The notes under the pieces are model-generated. The model saw only the letters and a list, made by a program, of their open reading frames with translations, did no database searches and had not been told where the DNA came from. DNA of 64,000 bases from a virus. Position numbers and translations under genes: made by a program. This document shows, in pieces, positions 58,626 through 64,000 of this stretch (its first letter is position 1; each line of letters begins with the position of its first letter). Location: the IMG/VR virus record IMGVR_UViG_3300020195_001430, positions 1 to 64,000 of that record; one strand, given 5' to 3'.

Positions 58626-58998
58626 GGGGTCGATTGGCTTCGACATGGTGACGTGTGTGCAATGTGGCGATCCGAGGCTTGTGTGGTGGACTCGTAAAAA
58701 CCAGACAAAAAACCAACTGGCAACACTGTTGCTCCTCTCCGAATGGCCGCTTAAGCGGTGCCGGGTGTAACAGCCCGGCGAGAATGATCCGACGACGCCT
58801 GATAGTCGGAATCATCAGCATCAGGATTAGTCCAACAGACCGCTGTCGTAGGTCGAAGTGGACGAGAATCAAATCGACTGGTCTTCATGAAGCCGTGTCT
58901 TCTTGGGCGTTGTGAAGATGAGATCAAACCGCAGACTATGATCGTAGAGGCGTGCAGGCAGGCACTTATGGACAGGGGTTCAATTCCCCTCGACTCCA
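58626..58998 (+). ncRNA. ssrA: tmRNA (ssrA)
   Basis: Rescues stalled ribosomes. The 5' GGGGTCG (58626-58632) pairs with 3' CGACTCC (58991-58997) in a 7-bp acceptor stem with the G3-U70 pair that marks alanine tRNA. The T-arm AGGGG-TTCAATT-CCCCT precedes it, and CTTCGAC lies in the D-like region. CTCGTAAAAA and a run of A lead to the tag frame 58719-58754, GNTVAPLRMAA followed by TAA, giving the tag A-GNTVAPLRMAA. CCA is not encoded. It is complete, with its own promoter and terminator. Confidence 0.93.
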
Positions 58999-59002
58999 CT
59001 GA

Positions 59003-59040
59003 AAAAGGCCCGGAAGAGAAATCTTCCGGGCCTTTTCGTT
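59003..59040 (+). terminator. Terminator of the tmRNA gene
   Basis: 14-bp stem (59003-59016 with 59023-59036) ending in TTTTCGTTT. It also touches the end of the convergent gene. Confidence 0.88.
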
Positions 59041-59426
59041 TAGGTGGATCTGCGATTCGTTTCGCTTTCCAATCTGAGGCCCGATCCGTCGATCTTGGCC
59101 GATCCAGATATCTCTTCTGTAGAAGTCTTGCCAAAGAACGTCTTCAAGAAGGCTAGGGCACCAGTATTGACTTCATCCCACTGGTAGGCTGGAGCTTTCA
59201 TGTACCAGACTCTGTAGGCAGTGATCGAGATCTCTTCTACTCCCTTTACGGCAAACAACCCATTGGCAAACGCATCTTGGGCTGTTGAATCAAGAGCTTC
59301 ATAATTCTCTTTTCCGATCTGGAATCTGTAATAACCAGCGGGATCTTCTCTTAGATGCACATACACGCCATCATCTGATGTGCCGCTCATCTTGTTGTAT
59401 TCTAGTTTGTATTTAAGACTGGCCAT
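59040..59426 (-). CDS. Small protein, possibly Nfu N-domain-like
   Basis: 128 residues from ATG 59426 behind GAGG. The core (DAFANGLFAVKGVEEISITA, then YQWDEVNTGALAFLKTFF) resembles the Nfu/NifU N-terminal domain pattern (LF-x-x-x-GV, strand, then W-x-x-V-helix). No CxxC cluster domain is attached, so an Fe-S role is not implied. Confidence 0.5.
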   Translation of the reverse strand: MASLKYKLEYNKMSGTSDDGVYVHLREDPAGYYRFQIGKENYEALDSTAQDAFANGLFAVKGVEEISITAYRVWYMKAPAYQWDEVNTGALAFLKTFFGKTSTEEISGSAKIDGSGLRLESETNRRST

Positions 59427-59486
59427 ATTTACCTCTTGCAACAAATGTGCAAATCTTGTAACTTCTGTAGTTATGCAGGACGATAA

Positions 59487-60554
59487 ATGAAACTACAACA
59501 CAAACACAAAGTTGAGATTCTTCCAGAATCAATAAGAGTCTTAACTAATATTGTGAACAAACTCAGGGAGAAAAAGATGTCTTTGTACAACGAAATAGGC
59601 GAATGTTCATCCATGGACCCAGTTGATGATTGGGACGATGATGCAGAAGAATTGGATGTTAGCCCAAAGTATTGTCAGTGGGGCACATCTGATGGCAAAA
59701 TCTTCATGCCATCCAGCAAAACAGTCAGTAAACTGACTCCGGGTGTCTATGAGATCGACATGAGTCCGCAAGTTGGACTTTACTTCGAGAAGGTTCCTGT
59801 AAAAACAGAGGGACTGCTGCGGTTCCCGGACACCAATTCCGACAAAGTAGTCAGTGAGATTCAGAAGTTCTGGGATCGTGAGAACGTCTTCAGAGAATAT
59901 GAAATCTCCTACAAGCGTGGAATCATTCTTTATGGCCCTCCCGGTTCTGGCAAAAGCTGTACAGTGCAATTGATTATGCAGGACGTGGTGCAGCGACAGG
60001 GAGTTGTTCTGGAGTTCGATGAACCAAATCTATTCATCAGTGGCATGAGAGTTCTGCGTCAGATTCAACCAGAAACTCCCGTTGTGGTTATCATGGAAGA
60101 CATCGACTCCATTCTTGAGATGTACAACGAGTCGTTGATCTTAAACATCCTCGACGGCGTGAATCAGATGGACAAGGTTGTCTTCTTGGCAACCACCAAT
60201 TACCCAGACAAGCTGGGCCATCGCATCATGAATCGCCCAAGTCGATTCGACAAACGATTCCGCATCGGATTCCCTTCAGATGAATCACGCCGGATGTACT
60301 TTGAACATTTGATTGGGCAGGAGAATATCTCCAAACTCAAGATCGACCTTGATAAGTGGGTTTCTGACACAAACGAATTCAGCATCGCTCACCTTAAGGA
60401 ATTGTTCGTTGCTGTAATCATTCTCGGCGATGAATACAAAGACGCCTTGAAGACCTTGAAGAAAATGAAGGAAGACATCAAGGACAAGGACTACGAAGCC
60501 ACGATGGGCTTCGGAACATCTAGTAACAACAAAGCAGAGGATTATTACGACTAG
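59487..60554 (+). CDS. AAA+ ATPase
   Basis: 355 residues. Walker A GPPGSGKS at 150-157, Walker B VVVIMEDIDS near 205, sensor 1 VFLATTNYP near 235 and the Arg finger region NRPSRFDKRF near 250 identify a classic AAA domain, closest in feel to BCS1/FtsH/katanin-type modules. The N-terminal 140 residues would be the substrate-recognition part. AGGA precedes the ATG. Confidence 0.85.
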   Translation: MKLQHKHKVEILPESIRVLTNIVNKLREKKMSLYNEIGECSSMDPVDDWDDDAEELDVSPKYCQWGTSDGKIFMPSSKTVSKLTPGVYEIDMSPQVGLYFEKVPVKTEGLLRFPDTNSDKVVSEIQKFWDRENVFREYEISYKRGIILYGPPGSGKSCTVQLIMQDVVQRQGVVLEFDEPNLFISGMRVLRQIQPETPVVVIMEDIDSILEMYNESLILNILDGVNQMDKVVFLATTNYPDKLGHRIMNRPSRFDKRFRIGFPSDESRRMYFEHLIGQENISKLKIDLDKWVSDTNEFSIAHLKELFVAVIILGDEYKDALKTLKKMKEDIKDKDYEATMGFGTSSNNKAEDYYD

Positions 60555-60607
60555 ACGCCATCGTGATTTTTCTGTAAGCTGGTCCTTTCAATCAAGGAGG
60601 ATGAACG

Positions 60608-63600
60608 ATGAAAGAACGGTCCCGGCTTCTCAAGCTCTGTGTGAATGGTTTAGAGTCAAAAGGTCTCACCGGAGATGTTTATAAAGAACGTCTCAAGAAA
60701 GAGATCAAGGCAATCGACGAGCAGGCAGAACACGAATACCTGCTCAATTTGCACGACAAATTTAAGTCGCAAGGATTGATTTTCCCTAAAAACGAAAACA
60801 ATCTCTTTGTGGCCTATCTGCTGGGTCTGACAGATGATTTCGATCTTGCTGCCGAGCCTGTGTTTGTTCAGGGCGAGTTCCCGGACATCGACATCGACTA
60901 TCTTAAAGATGTGCGTGATTATCTCAAACGCACATGGGCACCTAAGCAATGGGGCCAAGAGTTTATCTGTGAGATCGGCACATACGGCACATCGGGTATC
61001 AAGTCGTCCATTCTGGACATGGCTCGTGTTCACAACGTCGAGAAAGACGAAATCCAATCCATCACTGTGAAGATGGAAGACAAGGATGATGAAGGCAAGT
61101 TGCTGGAGTGGGACAAGGCTTTGGAGATGTATCCAGAGTTTAAGTCTTACTGTGACCGGCACCCACAAGTTTCGGAAGCCGCACATCTTCTTCTCGACAG
61201 AAACCGTACTGGTGGAGTTCACGCCGGGGGTTTGATTATCTCCAGTGTTCCGATTGATGGATTTGTCCCTCTCGAAGTCCGATCAGTCAACAAGGCCAAT
61301 CCCAATGGCGTCATTTGTTCTGCGTGGACAGAAGGTCTAAACGCACAGGATTTGCAGCCAGTTGGATTGATCAAATTCGACTTGCTGGTCATCAACAACC
61401 TGATGCAAATCGCACAGGCTTGTAAGCTCGTCAAAGATCGTCATGGACTCACAAGTATCTGTGCTTTGCCCGGCTTGTGGGACTGGTCCGACATTTCTTA
61501 CTTGAATGATCCCAAGGCCCTTGAGATGGCCAACAACGGTGATCTCAAGTGCATCTTCCAGTTTGACGGCGAAGGCATTCGCAAGATGGTCAAACGTGGC
61601 GGCGTCACGGTCTTCGATGACGAAGCGGCCTACTCTGCTCTGTATCGCCCCGGCCCACTGAACATGGGCATGGATGCCAGATACTGTAAGCGGAAGAGAT
61701 GGGAGCAAGACAAGAACCATCCAGACGGTGAGCCATACAACATTCATCCGTTGATGAAGCCGATTCTCGGAAAGACCTATGGCGTTCTGGTTTATCAAGA
61801 ACAGGTCATGGACATTCTGCGTGTTGTTGGGTTGATTCCCGACATGCACACAGAGAAGGTACGAAAGGCCATCTCCAAGAAGAAGGTCAAAGACTTCATC
61901 AAGTACAAAGAACAGTTCATCGAAAATGGACAGAGAGTTCTGGAAGTCAATCGTGATTTCGTGGAAGACTTGTGGAACCAGATTGAGTCTTTTGCGGAAT
62001 ACGGTTTTAACAAAAGTGTACTCATGTACACTAAAATTCCATATGTTGGCGGAGTTAAATGTATTAAAGATTTTGTGCCCGGAGATATGGTTTACTGTGT
62101 TGATGAAACCGGAGCAACAGTAGAAACAGAAGTGGTTGCTTTGCATGATCATGGGGAAATAGAAGGATTTGAGGTCACTTTTGATGATGGATACAAAGTG
62201 ACGTGTTCAGCCAATCACAAATTTCTTACAGAAAAAGGTCAGGTTTCTTTGAGGAATATTTGCAGAACACGCTCTTATATATTGTCTACTCACAATATAA
62301 GGAGTTTGTATGCCGACAAAGAAACAGGATGGATGGAAATCTCTTTGCAATCAGGAGTTTCCAAACAGGAAGGAATATCACGATCATCAGAAGAATTGCA
62401 TTCAATGCGAAACAGCGAGAGTACAGCAGAAGCTGGAGAAATCGAAGTTTGTTGCTCGATGCGGAGAGAAGATGTTAACCAGAGAAATAATGTGGGAACA
62501 TCACAGGTCTTGCGAAAAATGCCTTCAATTGGCATGGAAGAACGAAGAAACACAACATCTCTCAAGATGCGGGATCGAGTTCCGAACATACAGAGAACGG
62601 GAGGAACATCTAAGGACTTGCGATGTTTGCAGTCAATTGAAACAGAAGAATATTCAAGAACGAATGGAGAAACTCAACAAGGACAATTTGGCTCCAGAAA
62701 AGAAGAAAATATTTTCAGACACGGCACGAAAAACATCTGCTCGACCAGAGTTGCTAGCTCAACGAGCGGCAAATCTCAAAAAATGGAGAGAGGAGAATCC
62801 AGAGAAGTTTGCAAAATGCACAGAGGCGGCTTGGAAGAGTCCAAAGAGATCTCGAATGGAAGCATGGTTGAGAAATCAATTAGGATGGAGCTTCGAAAGG
62901 ATTCTTTGTGGGGAAATACAAAAACAAGTGGACTTCGTGAAGGACAAGATTTGGATCGAGGTGGACGGTTATTATCATTTCTTCGAGCACAAGAGCAATT
63001 CGGAGAATCAGTACAGACTCCCGAAGGTTCAGGCACGAGATCAGATGCTCAACGAGGAGTGTGTCAAGAGAATGGATGTGATGCTTCTGAGGTTGAGCAT
63101 GGAGTGTTTTCATTCTTCAACGGGTGCGATGAAGATAGAGATTTGGGATTGGGTGCAGGTCATGCTCCGATCACCGATACCGGGAATTTGGTGCCTCGGA
63201 AAATTGTACGAGTCGTGCCCGTGGGCAAATGCCACATGTTCGATCTTGAAGTTGCCAACCCAACACACAACTTCTTGCTCCCAAATGGCGTTGTGACAAG
63301 TAACAGTCACGCTTATGCGTACACATACATTTCCGCACGACTGCTATGGTTGAAAGCACACTATCCGCTGGAGTTCTACACAGCGATCCTGATGTGTGAA
63401 GACGATCACGAGAAGTTCAAGCAAGTGAGAATTGACGCCAAGGCCCATGGAATAGAAATTTGCGGCGTGCAAATCAATCGTTCCAAGGAGAACTTCAACA
63501 TCGAAGATGGGAAGATCTACTTTGGCTTCGGAAACATCAAAGGGATTGGTGTTGAGGTCGCCAAACGAATCGTTGAATGTCAGCCCTACAAGAGCTTGGC

Positions 63601-64000
63601 TGATTTCCTCAATCGTTTTGGGACAGACGCTTCTGTACTCAAGGCATTGGTGGCTCTTGGCGTATTTGAAGAACCATACGACCGTGTTACGCTCCGCAGT
63701 TTCTCCGAGTTCTACAAGGACAAAGCTGTCAAGCGACGGCAACGGGCACAGCGGTACGAAGCCTCGTTGGACAAGAAGAAGGATGAACTGGCAAATCACA
63801 TCTTGACCTATCTGGCCGAGAATGACTCGGACTATCCTGATCCACAGGATCATCTGCAAGATCCGTTGTTCAAACAGATGTGTCAGTTCACGCCAGAGGC
63901 AGATGCTCTTTGGAAGGAACATTTCGAGAAAAATTTGGTGAGCGTGCCGTTCAAGTATCGTGGGGAAGAACGCACCAAGCAGGTCTCTGCATACAAGATT
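60608..64000 (+). CDS. dnaE: DNA polymerase III alpha (DnaE), C-terminal part with intein, truncated by window end
   Basis: Open from ATG 60608 (behind AAGGAGG) to the window edge, 1131 codons. Residues 20-85 are a degenerate second version of the palm start (LLNLHDKFKSQGLIFPKNEN, VAYLLGLTD). The catalytic cluster PDIDIDY is at 92-98 (Asp93, Asp95, Asp97), and the third carboxylate is in IKFDLL (Asp258). Fingers motifs include YRPGPLNMGMDARY, VLVYQEQVMDILR and FAEYGFNK joined to SHAYAYTYISARLLWLKAHYP after intein removal. It must pair with the N-terminal protein from 51625. Confidence 0.9.
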   Translation, partial: MKERSRLLKLCVNGLESKGLTGDVYKERLKKEIKAIDEQAEHEYLLNLHDKFKSQGLIFPKNENNLFVAYLLGLTDDFDLAAEPVFVQGEFPDIDIDYLKDVRDYLKRTWAPKQWGQEFICEIGTYGTSGIKSSILDMARVHNVEKDEIQSITVKMEDKDDEGKLLEWDKALEMYPEFKSYCDRHPQVSEAAHLLLDRNRTGGVHAGGLIISSVPIDGFVPLEVRSVNKANPNGVICSAWTEGLNAQDLQPVGLIKFDLLVINNLMQIAQACKLVKDRHGLTSICALPGLWDWSDISYLNDPKALEMANNGDLKCIFQFDGEGIRKMVKRGGVTVFDDEAAYSALYRPGPLNMGMDARYCKRKRWEQDKNHPDGEPYNIHPLMKPILGKTYGVLVYQEQVMDILRVVGLIPDMHTEKVRKAISKKKVKDFIKYKEQFIENGQRVLEVNRDFVEDLWNQIESFAEYGFNKSVLMYTKIPYVGGVKCIKDFVPGDMVYCVDETGATVETEVVALHDHGEIEGFEVTFDDGYKVTCSANHKFLTEKGQVSLRNICRTRSYILSTHNIRSLYADKETGWMEISLQSGVSKQEGISRSSEELHSMRNSESTAEAGEIEVCCSMRREDVNQRNNVGTSQVLRKMPSIGMEERRNTTSLKMRDRVPNIQRTGGTSKDLRCLQSIETEEYSRTNGETQQGQFGSRKEENIFRHGTKNICSTRVASSTSGKSQKMERGESREVCKMHRGGLEESKEISNGSMVEKSIRMELRKDSLWGNTKTSGLREGQDLDRGGRLLSFLRAQEQFGESVQTPEGSGTRSDAQRGVCQENGCDASEVEHGVFSFFNGCDEDRDLGLGAGHAPITDTGNLVPRKIVRVVPVGKCHMFDLEVANPTHNFLLPNGVVTSNSHAYAYTYISARLLWLKAHYPLEFYTAILMCEDDHEKFKQVRIDAKAHGIEICGVQINRSKENFNIEDGKIYFGFGNIKGIGVEVAKRIVECQPYKSLADFLNRFGTDASVLKALVALGVFEEPYDRVTLRSFSEFYKDKAVKRRQRAQRYEASLDKKKDELANHILTYLAENDSDYPDPQDHLQDPLFKQMCQFTPEADALWKEHFEKNLVSVPFKYRGEERTKQVSAYKI
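62273..62303 (+). promoter_or_regulatory. RNA hairpin hiding the ribosome site of the nested endonuclease
   Basis: 12 paired bases with one bulged A (62273-62285 with 62292-62303) include AGGA of the AGGAG Shine-Dalgarno at 62300-62304, six bases before the ATG at 62310. Confidence 0.7.
62310..63296 (+). CDS. VSR/DUF559-like homing endonuclease nested in the intein, +1 frame
   Basis: 328 residues, overlapping dnaE in the +1 frame and ending 8 bases before the intein end. The N-terminal 100 residues carry three repeats of a Cys..H..Cys-x2-Cys zinc pattern (ending HQKNCIQC, HHRSCEKC and HLRTCDVC). A NUMOD-like basic segment (TARKTSARPELLAQRAANLK) follows. The C-terminal nuclease fold has QVDFVKDKIWIEVDGYYHFF with Asp and Glu as catalytic candidates, then RMDVMLLRLSM. 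It is a complete, coherent protein, unlike the overlying intein frame. Confidence 0.82.
   Translation: MPTKKQDGWKSLCNQEFPNRKEYHDHQKNCIQCETARVQQKLEKSKFVARCGEKMLTREIMWEHHRSCEKCLQLAWKNEETQHLSRCGIEFRTYREREEHLRTCDVCSQLKQKNIQERMEKLNKDNLAPEKKKIFSDTARKTSARPELLAQRAANLKKWREENPEKFAKCTEAAWKSPKRSRMEAWLRNQLGWSFERILCGEIQKQVDFVKDKIWIEVDGYYHFFEHKSNSENQYRLPKVQARDQMLNEECVKRMDVMLLRLSMECFHSSTGAMKIEIWDWVQVMLRSPIPGIWCLGKLYESCPWANATCSILKLPTQHTTSCSQMAL

Larger units (their letters stand above)
62015..63304 (+). other. Intein in DnaE whose endonuclease is encoded in another frame
   Basis: 430 residues between extein Lys and extein Ser. It begins Ser-Val-Leu-Met-Tyr (block A), has block B as TCSANHKFLT, and ends with the block F/G region MFDLEVANPTHNFLLPNG, then VVTSN before Ser. 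The in-frame middle (about residues 90-395) is Ser/Arg/Glu-rich without any endonuclease motif, yet it has no stop codon. It lies over the nested gene 62310-63296. Confidence 0.88.

Noticed and set aside
58306-58726. Long minus-strand frames opposite the acidic tail, giving Arg/Pro-rich or poly-Ser proteins
   Set aside because: They are mirror images of the Asp/Glu codon run of the plus-strand gene and have no ribosome site.
2128-59490. TAAATA motifs near several gene starts (2128, 11580, 22903, 35657, 59484) as T4-type late promoters
   Set aside because: Several overlap stop or start codons, spacing to the genes is inconsistent, and the genes are not clearly late.
53298-60607. Trans-splicing split intein joining the two DnaE halves
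   Set aside because: No intein N-terminal block follows the first half and no C-terminal block precedes the second.
1-64000. tRNA genes and CRISPR arrays
   Set aside because: No cloverleaf apart from the tRNA-like part of the tmRNA, and no regularly spaced repeat array, was seen by eye; a tRNA scan would settle it.

Overview
The window looks like part of a large tailed-phage genome (myovirus-like, probably jumbo) infecting a Gram-negative bacterium. The evidence is dense, short-spaced, often ATGA-overlapping genes on both strands; a T4-style replication and recombination set (DnaB-type helicase, UvsY-like mediator, gp32-like SSB, UvsX/RecA, dNMP kinase, ThyA, DHFR, dCMP deaminase, MazG) alongside a bacterial-type DnaE polymerase; many homing elements; and many small proteins with no recognisable homologue. 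Heptose, LPS-type glycosylation and TolQ/ExbB-like genes point to a Gram-negative host. No capsid, tail or terminase gene was recognised, so phage identity is inferred from gene content. No tRNA gene or CRISPR array was seen.

Layout. 1-9.2 kb: helicase, UvsY-like protein, a secreted protein, a phosphatase, a structured RNA, SSB and UvsX. 9.2-24.5 kb: amidoligase, DnaQ-type exonuclease, Hel308-like helicase, glycosyl- and methyltransferases, an FTR-like protein with thioredoxin, dNMP kinase, nucleoside deoxyribosyltransferase, a frameshifted phosphoesterase and a GlpX-type fructose bisphosphatase. 24.5-30.5 kb, mostly minus strand: a coupled TolQ/ExbB-like, ExbD/MotB-like and Gly/Lys-rich membrane operon, a zinc-finger TnsA-like nuclease and small proteins. 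30.5-32.2 kb: a TnpB element with a strongly folded upstream region. 32.2-35.3 kb: ThyA, DHFR, HldE and a Cys-rich lipoprotein-like peptide. 36.3-46.6 kb: the bacterial stress trio PrkA, YhbH/YeaH and SpoVR, broken up by homing-endonuclease debris and an intein. 46.6-60.6 kb: small conserved phage proteins, the first half of DnaE (with a group I intron and a neighbouring HNH gene), nucleotide enzymes, PspC, ADP-ribosylglycohydrolase, an NlpC-like protein, a complete tmRNA and an AAA ATPase. 60.6 kb to the end: the second half of DnaE, with an intein.

The most striking feature is the DnaE intein (62015-63304). Its splicing blocks are in the DnaE frame, but the endonuclease is a complete 328-codon gene in the +1 frame, with its own Shine-Dalgarno sequence buried in an RNA hairpin. 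About 1 kb is therefore open in two frames. DnaE itself is divided into two genes 7.3 kb apart that share an overlapping, degenerate piece of the palm domain.

At least ten otherwise unrelated small proteins carry a similar N-terminal peptide (roughly M-x-F-K-E-W/F-hydrophobic). This recalls the capsid-targeting peptide of T4 internal head proteins and suggests a cargo set packaged in the virion. The ExbB/ExbD-like operon resembles stator or ZorAB-type channels and may be an undescribed phage membrane system.
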